Positions 1-13,189 of a stretch of 64,000 nt of DNA are shown piece by piece. Under the pieces are notes generated by a model that was given only the letters and a program-made list of their open reading frames with translations, had not been told where the DNA came from and searched no databases. Location: positions 806,001 to 870,000 of the forward strand of contig NC_064231.1 of the NCBI RefSeq assembly GCF_023101765.2. The letters run 5' to 3'. Each line of letters begins with the position of its first letter. Position 1 is the first letter of the stretch. This stretch comes from Spodoptera frugiperda (Eukaryota; Arthropoda; Insecta; Lepidoptera; Noctuidae). A program made the translations under genes and the position numbers.

Positions 1-293
1 AAACTCATGGCAACATTAATTTGATTCGAAATTCAAAACCATCATGACATTTCAACCAAACCCTACGCGCGCATACCATAACACCCACCCTTAACATTAA
101 AATAAGGTAAAACGTAACATCTAGTAGAGTATTTGTGGCGTAAACAATAAGTATAATACGAACAAAATAACTTGACCTGGCTGAAGTACTAGAATATCAT
201 TGTCTTTATCACTCCTTGTATTGGAGTATATTCTCATCTCGCTCTAACTTCAGAGTGATCAAGATATTTTGTCAAGATTTTAGATTTATGTGG
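1..293. other. 3' flank of the first cuticle gene
   Basis: This AT-rich stretch lies downstream of the minus-strand cuticle gene stop codon. It should hold that gene's 3' UTR and then intergenic DNA running off the window. I see no open frame or clear repeat, and no canonical AATAAA on the minus strand close to the stop. Confidence 0.5.
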
Positions 294-3200
294 TTAGTGT
301 AGTCCGTAGCCGTGACCGTAGGATGCCACTGCGATGGGAGCAGCAGCGTAATGTACTGGAGCCGCATGCGCAACCGCTACTTGTTGCTGGAAGATAAGAA
401 CATAGAAATTAAAGAGAATATATTACATCAACGTCATAATTGTGGGAGTATAAAAATTTATATTGTATATTGTATCAATAATACGATCAGTAAATCAAAA
501 CTTTAACATAATATAGAATAATCACTTCAAACAAAATAAGTACCCAGTAGCTATTACTAGCTACTTAATAAATGTTCAAATCAATCACATCGGAAATTGT
601 AGGGAGTGTAACATTCTAGTCTTTCGGACAGCAAATTGTGTTCTAGATTTAAATTAGTATTCGGTCTATTTGGATCATAGAGTGTAACTTTATATTAGAT
701 AAAATTAATAACGCGACGCGCTACAAAGAGCCCTCGGTCCACCACAGATGGGGCGCAGTAGGGCTGATGCCGAATCCGGAGCTGCGGACTACCTACTACT
801 TGGAACGGTATCTTTGAGTCTTGGGTGATAAAGAGGACCCCAAAGCTTTCTGAGTTTTTTATCATAATTTTTCTGTTGATCTCATTAATACAGAATGTGA
901 GGCTATTACTTCAACAGGAAACGTCTCAGACTCTGGCCAATGAGACAGTTTTTTTTTTTATTTTACACTAACCGACCTTTTGACTAAAAGCTGTTTCACA
1001 ACAAATTAATATTATATTAAGAAAAATACAAAGAAAGTTAGAGAGTTAATAAAGGTCAGATTGCAAAAACATTTGACAAAAAAAAGGTTTGGAGCCTATT
1101 TGGAAACGGTGAATACCGTAGTTTTAGCGGACCACCGACCAAACAATTTCACTGCGCGTGAGTCATGGCATGCTGGTTCAAGGTTACGGCTCTACTCAAC
1201 CATTGCATCTCGCTTGTAAATAAAATAAATCGATTCTTCACACCTATTTTGAGTACTTTAAACATCATTTATTTTTTCTTTTCTCATGGCGCATAAAGTT
1301 GTGGTTTAAAAAAAATAAAGATTAAGAGCGGTCTAGTCGACGGCTCGAACTTGCTTGTCGGCGTGGTGTTCCACCCCACAAGTGTGCATTAAATAGCAGT
1401 ACCACTTATATAGCATGCCCACTTATAACTTTTTAGTGCTTTATTATTTTAAAATTCTAAAACCGTACCGACAGATTTTGTCGTGGTACAATACGATATC
1501 ATGTTTAATTTTAAACAGAACGACTAGAACCACCTTAAAAAGACAGTATGACAAGAATTAGGTACTGTTTTTCCATCCTATAGGTACCAAAAATTGTTTT
1601 TTCAAATGTTATTAGTTTCATATTAAGTGCTATTTATTATTTAATTAATATTACCATTCTTTCAAGTTCAATTTATTTCTAAAGCAAAATCTATTTCCTA
1701 TCACCCAAATACTTTTCTACCCACGGCTTTTCTCTTAAAAAACTTATCACGTAGGTAGTGTATTTCCTGACACATAAATAAAGAATGGCTTCTCAAACCT
1801 AACTTGTAGCTTCTAAATATATACAAATCTCTTATTTTATCGTTAAGGGCGTAACCAAATACTAATATGGAGTCATTGCTAAAAACTTGTCCAAAAAAGT
1901 ACTCGAATCTGCCAGATATTTAGCCAGGTAAATAATAAAACGTAACGACAACTAAGTAAGTAGATAAAAACTGGTTAAGTTTAAAATAACCATAAGAAGT
2001 AATAAGGAATTCAAAATCTACGAGTTACAGTTTTATCAATGAGCAAAACACTAAAATATTTATCTTGCATTTTTCTCGGAACGCCCAAAGGCCGTTATCT
2101 GGGAAATTCGGAGTAGTTTGACCAAGTTGTAGCGTTTCCTTATAAGCGCACGCGCCATTAATGTTTGCGCAAGAGTCGACGCCGGCTCGCAATCGCAGAG
2201 AAATCTGGTTTGTGTAATGGTGGCCCGTGACACGTTATCAAACGCAAAAATGTGCGAATATTTTATTACTAACAACTTTCATGATACTAAAATTTAAGCT
2301 AAAATAAAATTAAAGCTGCAATACTTAAAGGAAATTCAAGAAACTCGTGTATTAATCAGATAAATAATTTCCTTAAATAATTATAATATACATCCGGTCA
2401 TACCTAGTTTCTGAATTCCGTGGGCAATACGGTGAACGTCCTTAGCAGGCTCAAGATTCACAGACACATTTTTTGTGTTAAAAGTTCGGGGATAATATAA
2501 AAGATGGCGTTGCTAGTGTTGTTTTAATCCTAGCTGGCATTGTTTTCCTTTTAATTTTCTTTAAGTATTTTTAGCGAGTGCCAGAGATCCTAAATAAAAA
2601 AAATGTACCGTTAATATATCAAAACAAGAATAAAGTCTTACCGGGTGGACGGCATGCCCAGATTTGTGAACAACAGCATTGAAGCCAGTGTGGTCATCCG
2701 CGGAATACGCCACCGTCCTTGTTGAACCATCGGGCTCCACTAGAGAGTAGCTTCCTGAGAAAATAGACAGAAGATTATTGGTAAAACAAGAGTCTTATTT
2801 CCTAACTTCCTTGTACCTTTAAACATACCGCCTGTTTTTTTTTTTCTCATCTGCCTGTTTATTTCTGAGAGTTAGTTATTTATTTATTTATGTTTTGTAA
2901 AAAGGATTTTTATATTTCAAAAACGGAATGTTTGAAAAATTCAAAAAAAATCGAAAGTGTTAAATAAAACAGGCTATTTTAGTGATTTTATAAAAAAATA
3001 TATCTTCTTTGTAAACAGTTTACTCTTACATTACCCTTGTTACACTCTATTAAAGTATAGTTCAAAATGATATCACACTGACCTTTAACGACGTCACCAT
3101 CACGCTCCTCTTGCTGCGATTTGATGTCACCGGTGTGTGGGTCCTTTACGCCGTAGTTAAACGCGTACTTTGGATAAGCCTGCGAGACAGATAATTTTGT

Positions 3201-5498
3201 ATGAATCGTTTTTTTTTTTGGTGGCTACCAAAGATCGCAGTTGTATTTAAAGATCTACAATTTATCAAGAGTAACGTTAAAATCAAACATAAATAAAAAA
3301 ACAACAAACAACCCGTATACGCAGAATAACAATAATCACAACACGTTCTAAAAATCCCAAATTTAAGTAAAAATAGAAACAACTTCATCTATACCCTTAG
3401 TACGAGTTTGCTTTACGAAAACGAAACTAGAGCGCGTTGGGTGCTCTGATTGGCTAGCTCCAATGTATCCTCCAATCACAACGCCAAACGCGGTCTCGTT
3501 TCATTCACGTTAAACGTAAAACAAACTCGTACTAAGCACTCTGAATGTACACACTATGTCATTTCCGCATAGTATTCTGTGGCAATATGCAAGACACAAG
3601 CTCAAGTGTAAGTAAATAGTTAAGTAATCTCTAGTACTACAGGTAACTGGTTTACTGTTCAAATAGCACAAATGTCTATACTTAAGGTCTATAGAGACGC
3701 CAATATTGTGACCAACTGATAAAATGAATGGAAAGTACGAAATGAAAAGGATAGTAAGTATTAAATAGAATAGAGTCGATAGATGCCTGTGCCTATCTGT
3801 TAGATACTTGAACTGGATCCTGAATTTGATTACTAGGTCATGATAAACATATTATATGCATAACACCATCTAAAATTAAGCTTAATGTTCACAATCTTAT
3901 AAAATGTGAGTATTACATTATGTACTTATAAGTGCCTACTGTGGAACAAAGGCCTCTTAAAGCAAAAAAAAATAAAAACAGAAAAAAAAATAGTATGCGA
4001 CAAATAAATATTTCAGGTGTACTTGCTTAAGTGTTTATTGCATTTTTAATTATTATTACTACTGACTGTTACAAATATTTTTGACTGAGACTGAGAATAC
4101 ATTTACATTTGATGGTTCGACGTTTGGCCGCTATCTCGCCTGTAGGTAAGTGATGATGCGGCCTACGATGCAAATAATAATTCAAAGTCGACTTGAAAGT
4201 TTCATAAGCTTTTTATCACCACAAAATACTTACAACAGGCTCAGCATGCACAGCATGAACGACCGGGGCAGCATGGACCACGGGGGCTGCATGTATCACG
4301 GGGGCCGCGTGTACCACCGGGGCCGCGTGCACCACAGGCGCATGCGCGAAGTACCCGCCATATTCTACCGGCACCGCCACCGCCACTGCTGCGCTCACGC
4401 ACGCTAGCACCAAGAACGTCTAAACACATGGCAAATATTAATTACAAATGTTACTTTTAATTATTTTAAACTTAAAAAAAATCTATTACTAATTATCTGA
4501 TTGGTAATAGTAATTTTTATCTAATAGGATATAATGAAATAAAATTAAGAGGTTAATAAGCGTACATTAGGAATGTCACGTTACTAAAATAAAATTAAAT
4601 AAAACATATATATTATATTTTTAATTTTCGTAGTATATCTTTAAACCTAATTATGCCAATAAACACAAACTAATAACGAAACAGTAGTGCATAACATGAA
4701 AACTGCTATCACTGTTATTAACAAAAAAGGGACCCATAAGTTTTACACGAATGAAGTTATAAAATTCACTATAATAAACTTACGGGAAGTAAACAACCTT
4801 TAGAAAATACACCTTACAGTTATCTAAATAAAGTAAAAACTAGCAATATTTGAATTGATTTCAAAAGAGGTTTAATGTCTAGATAGGAACCTGTTTGGTG
4901 TTTGTTGCCTACGGGCAGGATTTATATCTCCTGTGTATTTCCGTGTTTACTCTCAAAGGAGAGATGGTTAGATATTGCATCAGTTATATCATAATAATGT
5001 TATGTTCGTAGGTCTTATTACGAAAATAGGACAGAATTTCCGATATTTTTACAGATACTCGTACACAACACATTTCTACGCTTACAGTTTTAGACTTAGC
5101 GTAACAACTCAAACCTATAACAAAAATAAAGACATAAGTAAAAAAAACATACCGGCTGAATTGAGGTAACTACTCCTCCTTTTTGGGAGTCAATTAATTA
5201 AAAATAATATAAAACTTCCATCAAAGGGGTCAAATTAAAGAGAGTTCAATAATCGAAAAATTTACCTCTATTACAAATTTTTGAACCTAGAGTTGCGTAG
5301 ATCTTAAAACTTGCAATCAATATTTTCCTCAATCGATTAAAAAACTTGCTTCAAATCTCTACATTTAAAGTAAATAAAATAACTCTAATAAAAAGAAAAA
5401 AATATTAGCTAAGATCACATTTAACAATATATTCCTGAAAAATCATTTAAAAATAAACATTAAAAATCTTAAATTGAAATTACGCAACTCACCCGCAT
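294..5498 (-). CDS. RR-2 cuticle protein (chitin-binding type 4), five exons
   Basis: A secreted structural protein of the exoskeleton. Exons on the minus strand, in transcript order: 5498-5493, 4419-4234, 3179-3083, 2754-2642 and 386-294. All junctions are GT-AG and the frame is continuous, giving 164 residues. Exon 1 codes only Met-Arg, the usual layout of insect cuticle genes. Exon 2 completes a signal peptide (MRTFLVLACVSAAVAVA) and then carries about five His-Ala-Ala-Pro-Val-Val repeats. Exons 3 and 4 hold the extended Rebers-Riddiford RR-2 domain: AYPKYAFNYGVKDPHTGD, then a D-G-D-V-V-K-G-x-Y-S-L-V-E-P-D-G core and the aromatic chitin-binding strands ending SADDHTGFNAVV. Exon 5 is an Ala/Pro/Val/Tyr tail ending GHGYGLH, typical of low-complexity cuticle C-termini. 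The last intron (2.25 kb) contains a SINE fragment. An RR-2 protein is normally a component of hard cuticle. The exact paralogue cannot be named. Confidence 0.92.
716..800 (-). repeat. SINE-like fragment, 3' part, minus orientation
   Basis: Reverse-complemented, this matches the 3' part of the copies at 16385-16590 and 31625-31850: a 'gtagtccgcagct' block, then 'agccctactg' and the 'catctgtggtggaccga' block. It lies in the last intron of the first cuticle gene. Confidence 0.65.
3396..3536. mobile_element. Short MITE with 22-bp terminal inverted repeats
   Basis: The left arm 3396-3417 (cttagtacgagtttgcttta...) and right arm 3515-3536 are inverse complements with one mismatch. The 141-bp element has no coding capacity and lies in the intron between exons 2 and 3 of the cuticle gene. 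Its interior pairs further (cgaaactagagcgcgttggg against ccaaacgcggtctcgttt), so the whole element could fold into a long hairpin. Confidence 0.75.
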
Positions 5499-5559
5499 AT
5501 TCGTATCTGAGGTGCACAACGACACAACACACTCCCGGCAACCTACGCCGGCGCATTCG

Positions 5560-5566
5560 CTTTATA
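5560..5566 (-). promoter_or_regulatory. TATA box of the first cuticle gene
   Basis: On the minus strand a TTTATAAAG motif lies about 65 bp upstream of the ATG at 5498. That leaves room for a short 5' leader of 30-40 nt, the usual geometry of TATA-driven insect cuticle genes. Confidence 0.6.
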
Positions 5567-5680
5567 AATATAGGACCCCACTCTATGCACCTGGCTTAGA
5601 TGCACCTACAGGGGACACACTCATAGATACACTTTATGCCATTCGATTGTTTTAGCGCCAACAAGTACAAATAGACTATC

Positions 5681-5817
5681 GCCCGAATACTCAAACGCTA
5701 CTCAATTTTTAGTTGTACTTAAATATCGTGCTATCTCTGTCATTTTATAAAGAATTGATAGTGACAGAACTACATTTGAGAGCGTCTTAAAATTGAGTAG
5801 CGTTTGAGTATTTGGGC
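5681..5817. mobile_element. MITE with 29-bp terminal inverted repeats
   Basis: Arm 5681-5709 (gcccgaatactcaaacgcta...) is the inverse complement of 5789-5817 with one mismatch. The 137-bp element is non-coding. It lies about 110 bp upstream of the first cuticle gene's TATA box, so it could affect that promoter. Confidence 0.75.
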
Positions 5818-5894
5818 ATATGTGGCTTTAAGTTGAAGTAGATTTAAAAAGTCGTTTGAAACCAAAAACGTAATATTACTAAACAACTAAATGC

Positions 5895-6163
5895 AATAGG
5901 GTAGATGACTAATTTTTATTTTAATGTCTGTCTTGTAGATTATTTTACGGAAACAAATACTTTATACGTCACTTCTACGTACGTTTTATGCGTAGAAATG
6001 ACGTATTTGCTCCCACTCCTAAACTTTGATTCGTTTTACTCATATCTAAGTATTGTTATCTTGTGTGAATGAAAATGAAAATATACTTGTCTAATATATT
6101 TTCATTACCTAACTAACGGACTGAATAGATTTTTAGTTTTGATACCTTGTCATCATCCCTATT
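5895..6163 (+). mobile_element. MITE family 1, copy 1 (about 269 bp)
   Basis: The ends read 'aatagggtagatgac' and, inverted, 'aatagggatgatgac'. Inside are imperfect inverted 'gtctgtc/gacggac' blocks and a central palindrome (tctacgtacgttttatgcgtaga). A second copy lies in opposite orientation at 38269-38590. The two align over nearly their whole length, including the conserved stretch 'gctcccactcctaaactttg'. Confidence 0.8.
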
Positions 6164-6469
6164 CCCATATTTATTTCAATAGCCATTAATCAAACATTTT
6201 GATATCACAAGGGTAGTAAGGTTTCCATAATAATACCTTGATTTATTATTATTGGGTTGAAGAATTGGAGTAACAGTCTCATTGTAGACATAAATCTCAT
6301 GATGCATCTTGCATCTGTGTGCCAAATAAACAGAGCTGCATCGAATATCACTATCTAAATGAGGTATGTAAATAATACTTGAGATTCTTGTATAACATTA
6401 TTAACATCAATACAGGAATAAATTTTGTGTTCAAACAGACAAACAAGTCATTGACCTTATTTTATGTGT

Positions 6470-6695
6470 TAATTTCTTCGGTCAGAAGATAAGTATTGCC
6501 ATTCAACGTGACAATGCGGTCAGTCTTTTGGGAATGTTCTCTAGTAACATTGATGCGGACGAGTACTTAGCGCTTAATGAAGGGTTTTTTTTTAATTATT
6601 TTTTCTTTGTTTTAGTTTTGAGTTATAGTAAGTTGTACATATTTTTTTATTACTTATTTAAGTTTTTATTTCTTGTGTCAATATAAATTATATAT
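6470..6695 (+). mobile_element. 5'-truncated non-LTR retrotransposon, 3' end
   Basis: This carries the C-terminal end of a degraded reverse-transcriptase-type ORF; the first half matches the 13190-13440 copy, which still reads KISIAIQRGNAASLL in frame. A 3' UTR follows (ctttgttttagttttgag... tacttatttaagttttta). The 3' UTR also matches 19035-19155. Only the 3' end is present, as expected for 5'-truncated target-primed insertions. Confidence 0.7.
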
Positions 6696-8947
6696 GACGT
6701 AGACTACTTTTCTTTTCTCTAAAAAGTTACTTAGTTCACATAAATAATAATAAACTCATAGTAATAGGTAAGTTGGCAACACAATGCATGAATCTTTGTT
6801 TAATTCTTCACATCGTCAATGAACCAATTCATAGATGGCGCTGCTATACTTTTAAAACAAATTATTAATTGATTTGAAATCCATCAATTTACGGAATGTT
6901 TGCTTTTTAAGCTGCAGAACAAACTATAGGCTACAACTTTTATAAAAATGAATATTGATTACATTTTAAGAACCTTAATTAGTAAACGTTTATTTTTTTT
7001 ATTGTTCACATCTATAATACAAAAAACACACATTCCATTTTTCACTGTAAAAGGCATTTTCGCACGTTACAGAGGATATTGCAAAAAGCCGACCAGTTGT
7101 TCTCCATCTTGACCGATATACAAGTGTTCTGTCACCGGTCAGTCTAAATATTTCATTACGAAATACACACAATCCCACGGCTAACGCACTGATTTCATAT
7201 ACGCACTTAGAAAGTGTATTTCAGCTAATTGCTACATATTTAAGCTACCTTATATAATACCATACCACATATGTGAACTGACATATTCTAGCCTTAAGTT
7301 ATTGATAACGCGAGCCAAAGTAATTATCTAGTTGTAAATCGACTAGCCCACTTAGATTTTGAAACACCTTTTCTTTAGCCCTAGATTCTAGTATTTATGA
7401 TGTTACTTACATATTGCACATATGCACCTTTAAGTATTGATCACCTGCTCTGATTAAATTGAGCATTCAATATATAATGAGATTATGTAAAAATGTATTT
7501 TTAGGTGATCTTATTAACTATTTTTCATCAGATGTTCTGATTTTCTACTATAATGACTTGTCGTAATCATTGTCAGTAAATACCATTAGCTAGGAAACAA
7601 AACTAAGTTGAGATTAATTTATTTTGTTTGAGACTCCGTCAGTCAAGCCCGTTTTCAATACAGTCAGAAATCAAAGAAATAAATATAACTTTGTAGCTTG
7701 TAGAATAAAACGGATAAAGGTAAAGATATCTATATTAATTTAAACATATACGGTAAACATACTAATGCTGACGTATCATGCTAGTAAAAGCTGTATAAAA
7801 AGAAGATTTCATAAAACATGTATGTGTGTTTGCGTGTGTGTGACATAATGGATTCACCATTCAAGACTCGGTCATTTATTACCAACGATACAGCTTTAAG
7901 TCGAGAACTCATGGTGGACTAAGATGCCACTTTTTAAACTTCCTGTAGTGAAAACTTTCTAGAGTTTTGTGTGACTACAGAAAAAACAATGGATTTTCAA
8001 TAAGTGTTTCAACAAACAATCACACTCAATTCTACGATCCAGTTGCACTGAAATCTTGATATCTGTAAATATAATTGTCTAAGTAATTTTAAAAGTAAAA
8101 TTCAACACTAAAGTTCTCCTAACATACGAGTTACTTTATACATTTTCCATTAACATTTTATGCTTATACATTTAACAATATTATGGCAATAAAATAGTTC
8201 GTAATTCATTTGGTCGTATCAAAAGCAGCATCTTAGTGCTCTGCGTCGGAGCACCGCAGTCTAGAACCACTTCTTATGCTAAATGTGTCATTGTCCATAC
8301 TAACTCTGCTTTACGTCATTTCTCTTCTGCACAGGATTTCTTAAAAGGAAGCTGTCACATTCTTTGAGAACATCGAATGGTGTTTTAGCGACAGACGCTG
8401 ACAACAGAATAAGTTCCCTAGTTCTGCTTCAAAAAGGAATTATTTATTCAATTAGTAAACGGATATTGATCTAAGATAAGATAAATGTGAATAAAATATG
8501 CACACCTTGCCTGTTTCTTGTGGGTAGAAACATAAACTAAACTATATTCACTATACTATGTAAGTATAGTAATTGACATGTAAGTGACAGTTTTCGTCTG
8601 GAATTTCCACGCATTCTTATTTATCATGAAATCCAGTTCAAAAGTTTGTAAACAGACACAAATAGAGCTCATCTAGAAGTCATCGAATATATTATGATAA
8701 TTGATGGTGATATATTATATGATAGAATAAGCTAAATACTTATTATTATTTAAAGGACACTCATTAACTCATCTCCAATCTTAAAAAGCCATCAGAACTA
8801 AATACATAACCACAAACATTTAACCGAAGTAATAAAGCAAAATGCTATCGAAAATGAGACCTATATTCGTAAATAGAATTAAAGTAATAAAACATAGTAT
8901 TCCGACGTAGTATTTCATGTTGTAATTCGCTCTAGATTGCGACTAGG

Positions 8948-8979
8948 TACATACATACATACATAAGTACGCATGTATG
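8948..8979. repeat. Short (TACA)n microsatellite
   Basis: A run of 'tacatacatacatacata' is followed by a partly inverted 'gcatgtatgtag', forming a small imperfect hairpin. Confidence 0.7.
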
Positions 8980-9397
8980 TAGTGCTTGAGATGCATGGCT
9001 ATGTACTTTAGGTCGGCGTTGGCGCAGACAGGTGTTGGTTTCGTATTTGACGGTTAATTGCCTGTTTACACTATGAATGTTGCCTTTTTAGGTATTTAAT
9101 TGAAAATTTTTGGTAGCTGAATGCTGACTGTAGATCGTATCTGAGTTAATCCTTTGGTCTGTCATTTATAGTTTTATTACATATGTGACTCTTGGTGGAC
9201 AATTGTGTCGCAATGGCTCGAAGCTCACTTCTCATGCATAAGGGTGCAAAACCCACCAACAATAAAGTACCAATGTGACTTTTTCCGAGTTATATGTACT
9301 GTCTAAATGTAAGCATATTTAGATAAATCAGTACTAACAGTTAGTCAGTACTAACGATGAAAGAAAAAGAAACCTGGATTTATAATTCCTAATTATA

Positions 9398-9500
9398 AGT
9401 TTGAAATCGCCAATCCGCATTGAGTAAGCGTGGTGATTAATGCTCAAACCTTCTCTGTGTGAGAAGAATCCTTTGGTCAGCAGTAGCTACTCATAGGATA
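9398..9500 (+). mobile_element. Degraded 3' end of a lepidopteran non-LTR element
   Basis: The stretch 'atcgccaatccgcattgagt', then 'aagcgtggtgattaatgctc' and 'aaaccttctctgtgtgagaa', resembles the recurrent 3' terminus of lepidopteran non-LTR elements that ends near '...cagcagtgg'. I recognise it from general knowledge of moth genomes. There is no second copy in the window. Confidence 0.5.
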
Positions 9501-10629
9501 CATGATGGATAGACGACTAGTGGAGTTGTAAGATGGTAGGGTGGCCAAACTAATTTACCTGCACCTGTTAGGTATAGCACACATTAATTATAATAACTTC
9601 TAGAGTATTAGTCTTCGTCTTGAAAAAATGGTAAGTTATATTATTATGTATTAAAAAGCTAATGTTTTCTATAGCAACCTAGTGATTTGTTAAGAACCCT
9701 TTCCATTATTATTATACAATAGCCAACAATCGAAGCTCTGTTACCTAATGTTGTTGGAAATAATATCAAATTATGTCATACACTTATTTTGTAGTTAAGT
9801 GCTTAGCTATCAAGCCTGTCCTTACCTAACTCTTGTAACATACCTTTATGAAATACCAACCTGTTTAGTATTTTAAGATAAAAATTGCTCATAGTATTTA
9901 CCAATAATATATTAGTTTATTTTTATTTTTTAACTTCTATCTTATTTTCAAAGGAGTTGGTAGAGAAATGCGTGTTGGTGTAATTTCTTAAACACCCATG
10001 TTGAAACAAATAATTTTTTTAATGAATCAATTATGTTAATCCAAGCCAGATAGGATAATCTAATCTAAGACCTCTAATCAGAAATAGATTAACTGCTGTA
10101 TGTATTTAATTTAATTCTGTTTAATTGGACTCCCAACAAAGGACGCACTTACATGCTAAAATATAATTTACATGGTCTTGTGATCCTTCAATTACAAGGA
10201 AGCTATTAAATAAAATTTCGTAAATACACAGCAGTAAAGCTTTAGAATTTTAGAAGCTTATGCATATAAAAATAACTTTATAATTAAATTGCTTTTAAAT
10301 ACCATTCACAGCTATTTAAAATATCCCTATTTTATGACGAGGCATGTATGTGTAGATGAAACGGATGCACGTTATTACCTGCTGGTTAATTGATTCACGA
10401 ATAAATAAGTACCCATCAATCTGCTGAACTTCGGCATTTATGGGTGCTTCAAAATGAATAAAATGTTTAGTACCAATTTGATGGAATCAAGAACTAAGTA
10501 CATAGCAATTAATATAAATAGATGGTCCATTTTTCTGAGTATTTAAGTAATTTAGTGATGCGTGAAGTGATGAGTAAATGAGTATTCAAGTAATTAGAAG
10601 TTTTCTGTATCTATCTGCAAAAAATCTCA

Positions 10630-10935
10630 ACAACCCGTGTGAGTCCACTGCTGGATAGTGCCCATGACAGTCCACATAGATGCCATTTGTCATAAAGAGA
10701 GAAACGTCACGCTTTTTATCCCCGAAGGGTTAGGCAGAGGTGTACATTATGGCACGCAATGTACACCCACTTTTCACCATATGTGTTATAACTCCCATGT
10801 AATAGGGGTTGAGCCTATTGCCATATACTGGGCACAATTCCAGACTCCGTGCTACTACTGAGGAATTAAAAAAAACGAAAAGAACTCAACAATACTTTGC
10901 CCGGCCCGGGAATCGAACCCGAGACCCCTTGTCTG
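10630..10935 (-). mobile_element. tRNA-derived SINE, minus orientation
   Basis: On the minus strand the element starts near 10935 with a polymerase III B-box-like 'gggttcgattcccgggccgg', followed by 'gcaaagtattgttgagt'. The body then includes 'cctattacatgggagttataac' and the 'taacccttcggggataaaaa' block. This is the architecture of common noctuid SINEs. A diverged copy lies at 15095-15270 on the plus strand. The open frame at 10658-10861 is simply SINE sequence. Confidence 0.75.
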
Positions 10936-12733
10936 TAATGTATAAAATCAAATATATTTTGTTAGCTTTTGAAAGTTTAAATATATAGATTTATTATGAA
11001 AGTCGTACTGCAAGAGTTTATTAGGTATCAACCGAGACCGTAATATGTCATGTAGTCACATACTAGTTCATAGAAAATTGAAAGATTGCAATAGTAAATA
11101 ACTAGTGCAAGCCTTTCCCATTCCTATATGAAGCAATTCGTATTGGACACATTTAACGAAATACTTAGTAAATGTATAGCTTTAGTTATGGTTGTCAGTA
11201 CAAGGCGATTAGAATCAAAGGTAGGTAATACTGCTGCTAATTTGCTTAAACGAGAACTTTACAGTAAAGTTCTCTTTTTAAAATCGTGTATTAGTTAGTG
11301 TACTATACCTCGTTGAGATTAGACTCAAAAATGTCCTAATTATTTACTTCTATCACAACTTCTCAGCAACAAAGTCTCACAAAAATAGGAGAAAAAACAT
11401 ACATTCAATTCAATAATATGTATCGAAAGAATGTTATATCAATCGAAATACCACACGTAAAACCTGAATACCTAACATTACGAACTAGAAAAAGTTCTAA
11501 CAACTATTTTCCAACTGATAGTGTGTAAAACGACCGGTAATTGAACAGAGTATTGAATTGTACCTACAAGTAGTGATTTCATATAAAATGTTATGTGTTA
11601 ATCTAATATGCATAAACATAGGTATTCGAACATTAATATTATCTCATTTTTGGTAAAAAACAACCCCGTTTCAATTTATGCTCCTTGTCGTGGCCTTGGT
11701 AATCTGGTTGCGTTAATCTTGCAATCGACGAATCAATATTTGTTATTTCTTATTCGGAAGTATGGTGGTTTAATTTTGTTAGAGTGTGCAATTGTACTGT
11801 TCGATATTACCTGCATTGTCTGGTGGACTGGCAGAATGTTAAATCTGCTCGCTTATCTTCACCCCATTTTATAGAGAACGTAGTCTCAGAAAAGTAATAA
11901 CTCAATGTAGAATGTGCAATTTAATTGAATACTTACGATATTATGGTAATAAGATTATGAAAACCATGTCATATCTCGAGTTAATGCAGTTTATGAAAGT
12001 AGTAAATAGCACCTGATATGTGCATATGTGCAACTGTGACACTTGGGCGTAGGCTATTAACATTATAAGCGGCAGTATACCCGTTAAACTAGCCATTAGG
12101 TACTAAACTATCCGATTCAAGAATTACGACAAGAAGACGAAACTCAGCCATCAAACTATTTAAAAATAGATTCATATTTTAATGGACGATAATAGTCCAT
12201 AAATTAAACATTACTTAATTCATTTGTGTACACAATTTCATTCAATATACCAAAACTAATCAATCAAGACCTTTCAACATATTTATTTTAGAATACAAAA
12301 GACCGACTCTGGTTCAGTTCGGATGAATCGCTTTATCAAAATAACATAACAATGCAGCTCACAATGTAGCGCTGTTGACGTCAGTGTTGAAGTAAATTAG
12401 AACGTAACGCCCTGCCAGGCCGAAATTCTAGTAAAGATTTGAAAGCTGAATTATACAGGAATTGAGGGTATGAATCAACTTTATTGCTGGCAATGAGTGG
12501 ATGTAAATTCTGAGGCGTGTGTAATGAAAGAGAATGATGTGTAGATATGTGTCTGCGATGATATAGTTCTTTGTTGTGTAAGTGTTTACCAAATAGAAGA
12601 GAATGCAGATTTTTATAAGCTCAGCTTAAGAGAAGATAGAGCAGGATATCATTAGGCCAAGCTGTAACAGACAGCTCGACATGAACATGATAGGTTACAG
12701 CAACACGATTGTCTGAACTTCGTCTGTTTTTAA

Positions 12734-12868
12734 GTGTGAGAGAGCCATGCTTCGGTACGAATGGGCCGGCTCGACCGGGGTAATACCAAGGCCTCATAGA
12801 AAACCGACGTTAAACAACGTTTGCGTTCTATTTCGTTGTGTGAGGTCACTGGAGGCCAAATTATCCGA
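12734..12868 (+). repeat. Interspersed repeat family 2, copy 1
   Basis: Matches 55818-55948 in the same orientation: 'agccatgcttcgg(t/c)acgaatgg', then 'ccggctcgaccgg' and a 'gaccaaggcctca' block, ending 'ggaggccaaattatccg'. No coding capacity is seen. The type is widespread in moth genomes; its class is uncertain. Confidence 0.75.
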
Positions 12869-13189
12869 AGTTAATTAATTAATTATTAATTAATATATAA
12901 TATTTCAATAGTTTCATTCAATATGATTATAGTGTTACTCGAGTATATTCGTGAAATATGACATACCGTTTATATAGCCATAAAATTTTAGTGTGACGTG
13001 ATAAAATGATCATAAAATGTATGTCTAGAGACTAGCTCGCTAGCCGCCAGTCACTAAATATCAAAACATATCCTGCAATACATCTGGTAAACTTGTTACG
13101 CATCCTGAATTATAGACGTACACGATAACATTCAGATGCAAAAGTTCCATTTAAAGCAGTGTCTGAAAATTATATAGGACTGTATTATT

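Noticed and set aside
4150..4407. Plus-strand frame of 85 codons rich in Met, His, Gly and Arg
   Set aside because: It is the antisense of the AAPV repeat exon of the cuticle gene; the minus frame has the signal peptide and splice sites.
10900..10935. Possible tRNA gene from the B-box-like sequence
   Set aside because: There is no foldable cloverleaf with an A box at the correct distance that I can see, and the downstream body is SINE sequence.
11608..11874. 88-codon plus-strand frame
   Set aside because: No family similarity or splice context; hydrophobic composition expected of AT-rich DNA.
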